Source: Mactra quadrangularis (lineage: Eukaryota; Mollusca; Bivalvia; Venerida; Mactridae). From it: DNA of 64,000 nucleotides. The notes beneath the pieces were generated by a model that did not search any database, had not been told where the DNA came from, and worked only from the letters and a program-made list of their open reading frames with translations. Below, piece by piece: positions 53,238-64,000 of this stretch (its first letter is position 1; each line of letters opens with the position of its first letter). The position numbers and the translations under genes were made by a program. The stretch is taken from positions 26,915,866 through 26,979,865 of the forward strand of contig CM046298.1 of NCBI GenBank assembly GCA_025267735.1. The letters run 5' to 3'.

Positions 53238-53884
53238 TATAAAAACTGTGATCCAATATATTCCTAATGTGATTATCATCTCTTTATTGAGACTGTTTGT
53301 GCTAGTCCAAGCTAACTTAAATACTCTTCTGTATGGCTAGTACAATACTCTAGCTCGGTATGTACTGTATCTGTATACACAATGTACAGTATAACCTCTG
53401 CAGAGCAGCCCTCTACAGAGCAAATCCTCTGCACAACAAAAGCTTTTGATCTTTCCAATAGGCTTACTATTTAACTGAATTAAACCTCTGCGTGGCAAGT
53501 GCTGTAAGCTGCTCTCTCTATGTGTGGCATTGTCTATGTATGCAGTACCCTTTGTCCTCTGTGAACTGGGATGTTTTATATATACCTTGGTCTTATTGAA
53601 CAGAGTACATTTTGTCCTTTAACAACTACTCTATGTCATATGTACAGTGCTGTTAATGTATGCAGTGTAAATTATCATCTGAGCTCAACGCTGATTTATA
53701 TGTACATGGCAATTTTATGCAAGATGGGCAATTTGTCCTCTGGCCATAAAACTGTCTTTAAGACATGGTTGATAACATGTTGTGTGTCATTTGTTTTCAA
53801 TTCACTGTGCTGTCTTTATGAACCATGCTGTCTTCATATGCAGTACAATTTATCCTCTAAATAGTAAATACAGTGCTGTCTATA
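53238..53884 (+). other. EXOC6 3' UTR, first part, with degenerate repeats
   Basis: Follows the stop codon directly. No AATAAA occurs before about 54100, so the transcript probably runs on. From about 53510 the motifs GTATGCAGTAC, TTTGTCCTCTG and CAGTGCTGT recur at irregular 50-70-bp spacing, an old tandem repeat. Confidence 0.5.
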
Positions 53885-54150
53885 CAGTGTCATTCAAAAT
53901 TACCTTTACACTTGTAAAAAGGTTGTACTTTCATTATTACAGCTAAATTTCATTTCAAATGTATAATAGCATTATAATAGTTATTGTAGATTGTAATAAT
54001 TGAAAGAAGAGTAATAATATTTCATAAAATTGTAACTGTTATACTGGTACATGTTATGTATTTTAAGACATGTTTTAGTTTCTCACGTATATGTAAAAAA
54101 TAAAAAATAAAAAATTTATTGAAGCGTAAAGGTAATAATTAATGGCACTG
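53885..54150. mobile_element. CAGTGCCAT-family Tc1/mariner-like MITE
   Basis: CAGTGTCATTCAAAATTACC to (inverted) CAGTGCCATTAATTATTACC, TA-flanked. Contains AATAAA runs at about 54103-54115 that could supply polyadenylation signals to EXOC6. Confidence 0.85.
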
Positions 54151-55976
54151 TATGTACTGTGCTGTTTATATGTATGCTGTGTTTTCTCTGAAATTAAGTA
54201 CAATTGTTACAGTGCTTTTTTGTTTGTGTAGTGCTGTTTATTCATACAGTGCTTCCAGTCCCTACAGTGATGCCGTGCTACCTACCTATGTATGATACAT
54301 GTGCTGTATAAATTGTCTGTGCTCATTTCCAGAGTACTTCATTTTCTTACCAGTGTTAAAGGCAAAGTTTGTTTGCCAAGTTTTCAAATGTTTTACCTTG
54401 AACATCTTACTTTATCTGTGCACAATTTATATGTACATTACAGAAATTAATTATCCAGAATTGCACTATGCTAAACATTGTTTTTATTCTGTACAGTGTA
54501 TATGTAAACAGTATACATCAAGGGCTTTTCAGAAAACTGCTGTTGATTACTTTCAAAATAAATTTGTTATATCTGCATGGGTGAAAGTTTTCAGTATTAT
54601 TACTGATTTCAGTATTTTGAGAATAAATTACTCTATGTAATTTATATGAAATCTGCCTATTAGGTTTTCAGTTTTCACCCAAGTATCTGGTTTTAGAAAT
54701 ACCAAGTGCATGTACCCACTATTTACTTTAAAAATCCTTTATTGATATCATCAAAATTGATTGTTTATAATAAAGGGAATGGTCTTAATATAAGGACTTT
54801 ATTTCTCCTGAAATTAAACGTTTGGGACGTACTATTTCATTATTTTGCTGTTACCAAGGTGATCTTTATTACAGACTTGAGAAGAAAATACCATTTATAA
54901 AGCGCATAGACATTGATCTACGCAGGGCATAATTATAGATTCAAAGTGAAAATAAATGACCATTTTGGCTAACTTGAGAAAGAGTGAAGATTTGAGCAAC
55001 AATAGTTTTCTGTTAAGCCCTCAACATTTAATTAAATTTGAAAATGATATGCTGATGATATCACATGAGTTATAGATGTGTTTTTTATATGACATAATTT
55101 TTCTGGTTAATGCACATAATGTGTTTCTATGTGATATTTATGAACATTTTCATGCTTTGAGTTGAGGCATAGGTGTTATTTTCTTGCCTGACTTGCTACA
55201 TTGTTTTTTATGTGATGTTTCAAAGTACTTATGTGACTCTATGTGATACTATATTTAATTATATGCTCAGGTGACGCTTTGTGAGCTGTATTTAATTTTG
55301 TCTGTCCTCTTTTATTTTGTGGCAACATTTATTATTTCTTAAATATTTTTGTCCAGTACCTAGAGCTTCCATATTTGGTTTGTGATCATATAAAAAGAAT
55401 GCCCTCCCTTGGGGCAAAATTAAAAGTGGCTCAAGGCTCAGACTAACGTAAGGAATCTTTTAAATGTACTGTTAATTCATAAGGCCTGTGGCCAACATTT
55501 CCAGCATAAATTTCTTTTACTTAGATTGTTTAAATTATTCCCCTTGGATCAAAAGTGTTACTTAAGAAATTGCTTAATGATATCTTTTTTTCTGAATAAA
55601 GGTAAAGGGTCTAGGGTCCAGGGCATCATATAATGAAAAATCCTACGATAATTTAACTATAAAATATAGAAGGATTTACGAGGATTTACTAAGACGTTTG
55701 ATAATACAGCCCCAGAGATTATTGAGTTTCTTGCATTGATTTAATTTATTTTAAGAAGTGCTACACAGTTTTCATGTGGTAGTCCAGGTGACAATGGATA
55801 GTAGCTGTAAAGTTGTTGAATTTGCATCAGCATTAAACTTGCTCTATAAAATGCTATAACCTTTTTTGCTTTCCTGTATACATTTATGTGGTGTCAATTT
55901 ACATTTCTATGGTGTTACATGACTTCCAAAAATATAGTGATGTATTATTTGAGATTATTTGTTTACCAATAATGTA
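54151..55976. other. Downstream region, no gene recognised
   Basis: Holds the 54577-54690 repeat and candidate AATAAA signals at 54558 and 54949. Open frames (for example 54299-54640) lack conserved motifs or plausible composition. No other element recognised. Confidence 0.4.
54577..54690. mobile_element. GTGAAAGTTTTCAGTATT repeat, copy 3 with clear inverted ends
   Basis: ATGGGTGAAAGTTTTCAGTA at the left and TTTTCAGTTTTCACCCAAG at the right are inverted copies, which makes this family MITE-like. Confidence 0.65.
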
Positions 55977-56305
55977 CAGTGCCATCCAAAATTACCTTTA
56001 CACTTGTAAAAATGTTGTATTTTCATTACTACAACTAAATTTCATTTCAGATGTATTATAGCATGATAATAGTTGTTGTAGATTGTAATAATTGAAAGAA
56101 GAGTAATGATATTTCATAAAATTGTAACTGTTATACATGTTATGTATTTAAGACATGTTTTTAGTTTCTCAAGTATATGTAAAAAAAATCTATCAATAAA
56201 GGAAAATTTACATTTTTTTGTCAATTTCTTATGGAAGGGTACCTCCTTCGGGACATGATATATCAAATATTTACGAAAGTGAAAAGGTAATTATGAATGG
56301 CACTG
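55977..56305. mobile_element. CAGTGCCAT-family MITE with internal insertion
   Basis: CAGTGCCATCCAAAATTACC to (inverted) CAGTGCCATTCATAATTACC. About 60 bp longer than the others: an extra segment around 56190-56255 (ATCTATCAATAAAGGAAAAT... GGGTACCTCC). Confidence 0.82.
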
Positions 56306-56680
56306 TAAAATAGCTTGTGTAAGGTTAGTTCAAGGATTAGTTATTTATTTTGTTAACAAGCTTATATACAAATGTAGTTGCAAGTGATTATATGTACAGA
56401 TAATTTATATAATTGTACAGTTAGTCTTGATTGTATGTTTGATTATAACTTCAATCAACTAAATATGATAATTATGTATTGTATATAGATCTTGCATAAA
56501 TTATTATAATTCTTCTAAGTTGATATCCTATTATAGTTCTTATTCAGAATTCAAGTTAATTGGTTTTTTCCAGCAGAATAAGGTATGTTTGTACCATATG
56601 CATCATCCGTGTGAAACAAAATTATTTATTAATAATTGCTGAAAAATATGCAACACATATTAAATCATATTGTTATGTGT

Positions 56681-56740
56681 TCGGCGCGAGATGACCTTTT
56701 TGTGTTGGTGCGCCGTAAAACCCAAACAAACAAACAAACA
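56681..56740 (+). mobile_element. 60-bp minimal retrotransposon 3' insertion with 12-bp target duplication
   Basis: TCGGCGCGAGATGACCTTTT then TGTGTTGGTGCGCCGTAAAA and CCCAAACAAACAAACAAACA is the 3' end of the element seen at 1230-1285. Direct repeats ATTGTTATGTGT at 56669-56680 and 56741-56752 bracket it exactly, so it is a complete, extremely 5'-truncated insertion. Confidence 0.9.
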
Positions 56741-56759
56741 ATTGTTATGTGTACACATG

Positions 56760-57489
56760 TTTGTGTTTCAGCTTTGTTCCACACAAGTACATCCGGTACA
56801 AACAAAGTTTTTCAGCTGGAAAACAACCATTGTCTTGAGTTTGTATTATCTTACACTTCCATCTTGGAAGTAGCTATGTTGATATTTTTTTAACTTATTC
56901 AATTTTTATTCCATACTTTAAACATTCAATTTCAATCCGAGAAGCTTACTTTGTGTGCTTTTATTGAAACAGTTTTTGTACAAGGCTTATTTATGTAAAA
57001 GAATAATGATGTTGCTCATTGACTAGGCTTCAACTTCGACCATGCTTGCTTTCAGGAATGGTTGATATATAATTATTTTGATAAGTGTCATATTTTACAA
57101 TTTATCTTACAATAAAAATCTTAGTAAGTTCAAACCATAACTTTCTAATGAATACCAATTAGTTGAAAAATTATTTCTAAATTAAGCAATGTGTTATTTA
57201 GAAATTATTATTTAGCCCATCATGATTTGATTTTGAATGTATTTCTGTTTGAAGTTCAGATTCATTTAAATTTTGTGTCTTTACAACCAATATGAATTAT
57301 TCATTAGAAATTTAAAATTGGTTGAATTTATTTTAAATTCTTGTACTGAAATTACAAGTGATTGAATCAGAATTACTGTTCACTAGGTTTAAATCTACGC
57401 AAAGTTTACACAATACAAAAAATAATGACATTTTGGTGCACATACATGTATATAGAATATATGATAATTATGTCTCATCTATAAACATA
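56760..57489. other. Intergenic, no feature recognised
   Basis: AT-rich, no inverted ends, tRNA boxes or credible coding frame. Confidence 0.4.
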
Positions 57490-57615
57490 CAGTGCCATTC
57501 AAAATTACCTTTACAACAACTAGTATAACGCTATAATACATTCAAAATGAAATTCAGTTGTAATAATGAAAATACAACATATTTACAAGTGCGAAGGTAA
57601 TTTAGGATGGCACTG
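57490..57615. mobile_element. CAGTGCCAT-family MITE, internally deleted
   Basis: 126 bp: CAGTGCCATTCAAAATTACC then an abrupt join to the right half, ending (inverted) CAGTGCCATCCTAAATTACC. TA-flanked. Confidence 0.82.
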
Positions 57616-57802
57616 TACTTGTTGCAAAGTAGGTGATTAATCTTTAGAAGAATGTTTCAACATACTTTTGTGAGATGTATGCTAAACTTTAGCAGTTTGT
57701 TAATGGTGACAATATTTATTAGCACGTTCTGTTATGGTTATTGAGGTTCTAGTCTTTATTAGTTGTGTCTCACTCCATAAATAAAGGTTTTTATAATATA
57801 TA

Positions 57803-57835
57803 CAGTGCCCACTAAAAATTTGGAGATAGGAAATT
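57803..57835. mobile_element. Possible solo end of a Tc1/mariner-like MITE
   Basis: TACAGTGCCCACTAAAAATT then TGGAGATAGG resembles the terminus of 60886-60961. No partner end found. Confidence 0.4.
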
Positions 57836-58469
57836 AATCACATTTTTAAATACTTATGATTTTTTTTGAAAATTAATGATGTCTCAACTTCAGGAATATT
57901 TATCCATAGATATAAAGATTACTTTAAAACTCGACGAGTATTTGTCAGTTGTATAGTCCCACCATGTAATCTACTTTGTTTTAAAATGTCTGTTTTAAAT
58001 GACAGCTTTAAACATTTAAATATAAAGTGCAAGGGGGTGAATTGTTGCTTGAAAAGTTTTATTTAAAAATCATACTTTATTGAATAGCAATATTATTCAT
58101 GTATTAAGTCCAATAAGATTGGACTAATATATTTAAGAAGACTATATTAAGGTAAAATGATTGCTTATTTACCCAATCTGGTTAGTTATAGATAGATAGA
58201 TTTATAGATAGATTATTTACTATTATTTAGGTATTGGCAAAATACAACATGGCATAAGTAATTTAACAATAAAGTATGATACTATAGAAATGAATAAATA
58301 AATATTAAAAGTTACATATACATAAATATATATAAATATATACATACATATAAAAATATTTAAATTATGTCATGAAATACCAGCACCAGGGTTAGCCCAA
58401 GAAAGAGTGAACTCTTGTTTCCATTGTGGACCCTCATGTGGTAGTATGACACGGAGAGGAGTTCCATTG

Positions 58470-58560
58470 ATAATTATTATTATATACTAAATTTGTATAG
58501 TGCTTTTTTCATATTGAGTATATGATCAAAAGTGCTTATAATGCATAATTGAACACATCT
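58470..58560 (-). mobile_element. L2/CR1-like 3' tail, short insertion
   Basis: ATTATTATTATATACTAAAT then TTGTATAGTGCTTTTTTCAT and GATCAAAAGTGCTTATAATG matches the 3' UTR at 37390-37470. Confidence 0.55.
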
Positions 58561-59059
58561 CAGCTTTGTTCCTATATATTTTATCTAGTCATTTTATAGC
58601 TTTATGTAGTGTTTTGTAAATTGTGTTCCTTTGTATTTCAATAAGACACATTTTTCCTTTTTGAGCTTGGCTTTTTTAAAAAATACAAGTTTAAAGAAAC
58701 TTAATTTAGGACCCCAGTGTATGAATACTCATTTCATTATATTGTTAATAATCAGATATAGTTTTATACCCTTTAAGTAATATCATATTATATTATACCT
58801 TACATAAAATTGCTTCTTCTTTACGTATATAAAACATACCGGGTCGTTATAATGTGATAGTGCCCGCTGATATGATAGTGGCCCTCTGACGTCATATCCA
58901 GTCAAAATCATTATTATGCTTATTTAGTATATATTTTTACGGAGCAAAAACATTTTGGCACCAGCAAAGTTTAAGGTATTAGTTTTGACTCATTAAATGT
59001 TTAATAATAGTTTATATTTTTTTGCTTTTGCAAAAAATCATGTGTTAAATTGTGCAGTA

Positions 59060-59241
59060 TAATATAAGAAATAGTACACACCACTAAGGGCCTGCTGGTC
59101 TATTAGTGATTTCCCAGTCAGCCCACTAACATAAGTAAAACTCAGCCCTCTGCTTTAGTCCACTATATGTTATATATATATGACTGGTCGGTCACTATTA
59201 GACCAGGAGGTCCTAAGTGGTGTGTACTGTTTCTTATATAA
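59060..59241. repeat. Inverted repeat (fold-back)
   Basis: Arms TATAATATAAGAAATAGTAC then ACACCACTAAGG.CCTGCTGGTCTA and the inverse at 59190-59241; the centre is CACTATATGTTATATATATA-like. Confidence 0.75.
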
Positions 59242-59956
59242 GTATTCTAATTATGTATTGTTAGTTCATAGAATAAGATATATCTCAAGAATATCTCTAA
59301 AATTTAGGTAAAATTTGGAGCAAAGTTTGGTGCACAGAGATATTGGGCCTATTTCACAAGCCTATCGCTACACATTGCTTTGCCTCCTGGTACCCTCACT
59401 TAGATATCACATACTCATTCATTTTGGTGTAAGAAGGGAACCAGGGACACAGTGCTACTTAGGAATATCCTTTGTGGAGTGGCTACTTGTATGAAATAAT
59501 TTGTTGATATATTTTGCTATGCAATACTTGATAGTGCTTTTTGTGTTAAACTGGTCAACTAGATAGACTTTTTTATATTATACAAGTGGTTCTGTATTAA
59601 ATATTGTTATAATTACGACCATGATTTTGGTTGCTCTAGCTTCTTAATGCTGATATACAAATAGCTTGTTCATTTTGACGTGAGATGAATTACTGGTTGT
59701 TCAAATCCTATCCAAAACCTACCATGTTATTTCCGTGAGCAAAACATTTGATCTAACTAGCTCAGTACTGGGTAACCTGGAAGTGGAGTCGAAAGTGATT
59801 AATCTCAGTTGTACGAATTGTTTTACACTAGAGCTAAAATAAATTAGTGTACAGGTTAAAAAAGGGTCTTGATAAAAATGACAAAAACATGTACATAGAA
59901 TATTGATTTATTCTTTTTATAAAGATATAAGCAAGGTTTTATTAAGTGACATTTAT

Positions 59957-60215
59957 AGTGCCATTCATAATTACCTTTACGCTTGAGTTAATATTTGATT
60001 TGTTTTTACTTTTTTACATCTACTTGAGAAACTAAATACATGTCTTAAAATACATTACATGTATATCAGTTACAATTTTATAAAATATCATTACTCCTCT
60101 CTCAATGATTACAATTTACAATAACTATTATAATGCATACTTTTGAAATGAAATTTAGTTTTAAAAAAATGAAAATATTTTTTTACAAGTGTAAAGGTAA
60201 TTTTAGATGGCACTG
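59957..60215. mobile_element. CAGTGCCAT-family Tc1/mariner-like MITE
   Basis: TAGTGCCATTCATAATTACC (first base changed) to (inverted) CAGTGCCATCTAAAATTACC, TA-flanked, 259 bp. Confidence 0.85.
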
Positions 60216-60499
60216 TATAACATACATATATATTAGAACCTTTTTTTGCTAATAAAAAGCACCTTACGTTTTTTTTTAAATATTTCAAAAATGTCTTTTT
60301 CTTAATTCTAGATTTGACATTTCAGTGGTCCATAGGTTCACAGCACTGACGCTTTTGTTATTATATGTTAATGATAGACACTAGTGGGTTCAAAGTTATA
60401 CAAACTGGAGAATGTACTTATCGCTCAAAACACAATTCTATTCTAAAGCTGTACATGTATTTCTATTATTTTATATTCTAACAAAGGCTTAGCAACAAT

Positions 60500-60814
60500 T
60501 GTTAGTTTTGCTTTGTTGGGTTTAACGCCGTAGCAACACATTGTATAGGTCTTATAACGACGGTCTGTCAACCTACTCACTCCTCCTGGAAAGGTTAAAT
60601 CTCTGGATTTAGCTGTTAACCAACTAATAAGCGCATACTTTCGTCAATGACTGACAACTGCCTTACATAATTAAAAATAATTGGTAGGTGGGAGAATGGC
60701 AAGGAAATAATTTCATGACCAAGCTCCACAAAAGTATGCCCCGCCCGGGAATCGAACCCACGTCCCCTCGATCAGTAGACTTGCGTGCTACCAACATAGC
60801 TAGCCTGGCTGACA
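60500..60814 (-). mobile_element. tRNA-derived SINE (type 1) with 10-bp target duplication
   Basis: GTTGGGTTTAACGCCGTAGC, the inverted body, the inverted B box GGGAATCGAACCC and TGCGTGCTACCAACATAGC. Direct repeats TAGCAACAAT lie at 60490-60499 and 60815-60824. Confidence 0.9.
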
Positions 60815-60885
60815 TAGCAACAATAAGCTGTATAGTAGATCAATAGAAACATCATTGATCAATATTTCACATATACATTACCCAC

Positions 60886-60961
60886 CAAAAGTTTGGAGAC
60901 AAAAGTGATTTAATTGAATTTTTTGAAAGCGAAAATATCTCCAAACTTTTGGTGGGCGCTG
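60886..60961. mobile_element. 76-bp Tc1/mariner-like MITE
   Basis: ACCCACCAAAAGTTTGGAGA and its inverse CTCCAAACTTTTGGTGGGCG, flanked by TA. Hairpin with a small loop. Same TIR as 29485-29712. Confidence 0.85.
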
Positions 60962-60964
60962 TAT

Positions 60965-61690
60965 ATTTGTACGATTTTTTTAGCTTAGATGGTTTTAATG
61001 ATTTATGAAGAAAACCATTGAAAATGAAAGCTGTTTTGAGCATTGAGTTCAATCTAAAGTTTTGAATTCATGAAGCTAAAACAACAAAATGTATAGTGCG
61101 TACAAAATAACAAAACGTGTTTGGGTAAACATTAAAAATGTAACAATCCGTTTCAGAGGTAGGCAATATTGAAAAAAAAGTTGTATAATTCTTTTTACAA
61201 AATTAGCATTGCGGATAAACCACCACCCCTTGGTCAAGAATGCTTGTAATGGTAGAACGCTTTTATTACACCAACAAGACACTCATAAAACATATTAAAA
61301 CTATATATGTTATTGTCATCCAGAGCATCCCCTGTCGTGGATTAGTTCATTGTACTGTTTATATAAACAGGGTTTTTTGTACGAACTAAACTTGTTGTAT
61401 TTAATCATGTTTGCCATTAAATAATTTGTGTTCATTTATAAATGTGTTTATATTTGTGTACAGCATCATGTAAAATGTTAAAAATGATTTATATATCACG
61501 TAATGTGGTATATTTATTATTGATTTTTAAAAACCTGATTTCTTTGTTTGTTATTTATATGCTTCAATAAACTCTATCAATTATATAATGATGTTAGTTT
61601 TTTTATTGCATTATCATGTGTGAATGCACCAGATGTAGGCTGCATATTGATGTGCTCAATTCAATGTGAAGTGCTACCGAATATATATAC
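60965..61690. other. Intergenic, no feature recognised
   Basis: No inverted ends, SINE boxes or credible coding frame found. Confidence 0.4.
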
Positions 61691-61699
61691 TATATGAAT

Positions 61700-62180
61700 T
61701 TATTACTAGATGCATTTCTGTGACGCTCGGCTACAATGTCAGAGATTTATATATAGTGAATAATGTCCCAGCATCAATTTAATACTGGATGCATTTCTCT
61801 GACACTCGGCTGCAATGTGATATATTTATATAAAGTAAATAATATCCAGCATCAATTTTATGCTGGACTATTTCTGTGACATTTGGCTGCAATGTTACTG
61901 ATTTATATATAGTGAATAATGTCCCAGTATCAAATTAATACTGGATACATTTCTGTGACACTCAGCTGCTATGTCATAGATTTATAAACATTATATAGTG
62001 AATAATGTCCAAGCATGCATCAAATTTATACTGGATACATTTCTGTGACACCAGGCTGCAATTTTATTATGTTATTTATTAGTATGTAAGTTTTATCTGC
62101 AGTGAATATTGTCCAAGCATTAATGTAATACTGGATACATTTCTTTAACACTCGGCTGCAATGTATTTTTGTATGTTATA
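61700..62180. repeat. Tandem repeat, ~78-bp unit, six copies
   Basis: CATTTCTGTGACACTCGGCT then GCAATGT recurs near 61712, 61791, 61868, 61947, 62038 and 62137 (spacing 79, 77, 79, 91, 99). Each unit also has ATAGTGAATAATGTCCCAGC and a short hairpin CCAG(C/T)AT...AT(A/G)CTGG. The units lengthen and decay towards the right. Confidence 0.88.
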
Positions 62181-62189
62181 TTTATTTAA

Positions 62190-63040
62190 AATAGAGTAAA
62201 TTTGTAAGTAAATAATTTATATATTTTTGCTGTGTTTGTTGGTAGTGTTTATGTGGCTGTGTCTGTTGGTATCGCTTGTGATGAAGCTGATGTTGGCGAG
62301 GCTACTCTTGGTGCCTTGAATTTAATTAGTCGATGGTTGTTAAAATATGCTAGTAATGAATGATGTGTGGATGCCTAGCATATGTGCTAATGTCTCTTGG
62401 TAATGGAATCCATGTAGTTGTATTGGAGGATTTTGGGATCTATTCTAACGAGCAGGATACGAGTATCCGAAAAAACGTGTACATGTACTTAAACCCTCAG
62501 AAGAAATGTCAGATACTCTAGGTACATGGAAGATTAGTTGGTTCATGTCCAAATAATGTACGCTGATATCGTCACCTACGTATAGTATATATAGACTCAA
62601 TAACATTTATCAAAGTGGATCCATTATACGATAATAGTATCATAACAAAACATATTACATAATACATTTCATAGTATTAATCGTAGCGGACACTTCTCCT
62701 GTCATCATTAAATACATTTGCTTTCTCTTACCATGTTAAAGTTTGTGGCTCCACAAAATTCACACGAAGCTTTCATCTCCTTTCAGCCATATTCGTCAAG
62801 CTATTGTGAGGAAAGAAATGACAAAGGTCGCATGCAAAGCACACTTTAAATTAACCAGCAAATCATCTCTACCAAACCTAAAAAAAAACTTTATAACTTG
62901 CATTTAGCAAAATAAACCTAGATTTTTCAATTTAATTGCGATCTTTGTTTTTTTTTTGTAATTTTAATTAATTTTTATCTCAAGAGAAGTAATTTTATTC
63001 TACTTTAGAAATCTTTTCAATGGCACAATATCATTGTATA
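62190..63040. other. Intergenic, no feature recognised
   Basis: No coding frame, SINE box or inverted-repeat end recognised by eye. Confidence 0.4.
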
Positions 63041-63312
63041 CAGTGCCATCCAAAATTACCTTTACAATTGTAAAAAGTTTGTATTTTCATTATTACGACT
63101 AAATTTCATTTCAAATGTATAATAGCATTATAGTAGTTATTGTCGATTGTAAAAATTGAAGAGTAATGTTATTTTATAAAATTGTAACTGCTATACATGT
63201 ATTGTATTTTAAGACATGTTTTTAGTTTATCAAGTATATGTAAAAATAAACAAAAACAAATCAAATATTTACTAAAGTGTAAAAAGTGTAAAAGTAATTA
63301 TGAATGGCACTG
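63041..63312. mobile_element. CAGTGCCAT-family Tc1/mariner-like MITE
   Basis: CAGTGCCATCCAAAATTACC to (inverted) CAGTGCCATTCATAATTACT, TA-flanked, 272 bp. Confidence 0.87.
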
Positions 63313-64000
63313 TATAGCTAATTATCTTATCTATCTAATTAATTAACAAACTTTGATAATATCAAAATTAAACAAATTCTTTTATTCATGTGTCTTAAAT
63401 AAAATGAAAACCTGGTTTTAATGTTGTTGATAAATGAGTCAAATAAGCTTATTAGCAAGGTCTTTCTGATTAAAAATTGATTGATCTAGTAAATTGATGG
63501 CCATTGAGTACTGAATTATCTGCTAGTAGGTCATACACCAATGTCTTTAAATATGGCGATTCTTAACTTCTAACTTGAAGAAGTTTGAAGCCACCGAGAA
63601 AAATGATGGACACAACAAGTTTTAAATGAGGACTTACTTTCAAACAAAGACTGTAGGTTAAATATGTATTTTAAAAATATTAAAGTAGATTCACAAGAAC
63701 TTTACTTCTCGCTAACGTCTAGTAATTCAAATATGTTTCAGTATTACCAAAACAAGAAAATAAAAAATAAAAAACTAAGATCAACGAGTTTTTCATTATT
63801 TCACTATAAAATTATGTTTCCTTTGTACAACTGTTAAATAACTATTGTATTGTTATTCTATGCCATATTTGTATGATATAAAATGAAACTATGCTTTAAG
63901 GCAGTGCTTTTGTGAATAACTTGCAAGATAATTATAAGGAATAAAAGATACCGTACGTCTCTTGGTGTGATATGTGCTACGTGCGTACATCGGTGCTCCA
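63313..64000. other. Intergenic to window end, no feature recognised
   Basis: AT-rich, nothing identified on either strand. Confidence 0.4.

Larger units (their letters stand above)
57836..59956. other. Intergenic, mostly unassigned
   Basis: Contains an L2/CR1 tail at 58470-58560 and a fold-back at 59060-59241 (listed separately), plus a (GATA)-rich patch at 58190-58215. The remainder shows no recognised gene. Confidence 0.4.

Noticed and set aside
54299..54640. 113-codon frame after EXOC6
   Set aside because: No motif or homologue recognised, and it overlaps a repeat (54577-54690).
61700..62180. CRISPR-like array
   Set aside because: Units are contiguous tandem repeats without unique spacers, in a eukaryotic intergenic region.

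Overview
This is a eukaryotic, A+T-rich, intron- and transposon-dense stretch, most likely from a mollusc and probably a bivalve. The pointers are many small coding exons (46 to 205 bp) with GT-AG introns, several tRNA-headed SINE families ending in a 'GTTAAACCCAAC(A)n' tail, non-LTR retrotransposon tails ending in (CAAA)n, and dozens of short inverted-repeat (MITE-like) elements. The species cannot be fixed from the sequence alone.

Two protein-coding genes are supported, arranged head to head. On the minus strand, 2952-23476 holds the first three coding exons of a SH3PXD2-type (Tks4/Tks5) PX-SH3 scaffold; the PX domain begins in the window and the rest of the gene lies beyond base 1. On the plus strand, 23882-53237 holds a complete EXOC6 (Sec15) exocyst subunit in 23 coding exons, about 828 residues. 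The start codons are 405 bp apart, and that interval contains a palindromic NRF1-type motif directly upstream of the EXOC6 ATG. All EXOC6 splice phases agree except in exon 11, where one A appears to be missing from an A tract and creates a premature stop.

Layout: 1-2950 is a decayed ~150-bp tandem repeat broken by tandem non-LTR retrotransposon 3' ends. 3105-23407 is SH3PXD2 intron, full of SINEs, hAT-like, PIF/Harbinger-like and other inverted-repeat elements. 23477-23881 is the shared promoter region. 24043-53092 holds the EXOC6 introns; the largest (intron 19, 11 kb) contains a 36-copy 27-bp minisatellite, nested transposons and several MITEs. 53238-64000 is 3' UTR and intergenic DNA with many Tc1/mariner-like MITEs, a minimal 60-bp retrotransposon insertion and a ~78-bp tandem repeat; no further gene was recognised there.

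Functionally, Sec15 is the exocyst subunit that receives secretory vesicles through Rab GTPases. Tks proteins are the phosphoinositide-binding scaffolds of invadopodia and podosomes, structures that need exocyst-dependent delivery of proteases. A shared promoter could therefore co-express two parts of one trafficking and cortical-actin programme; this is an inference. No prokaryotic features, real tRNA or rRNA genes, or CRISPR arrays are present.
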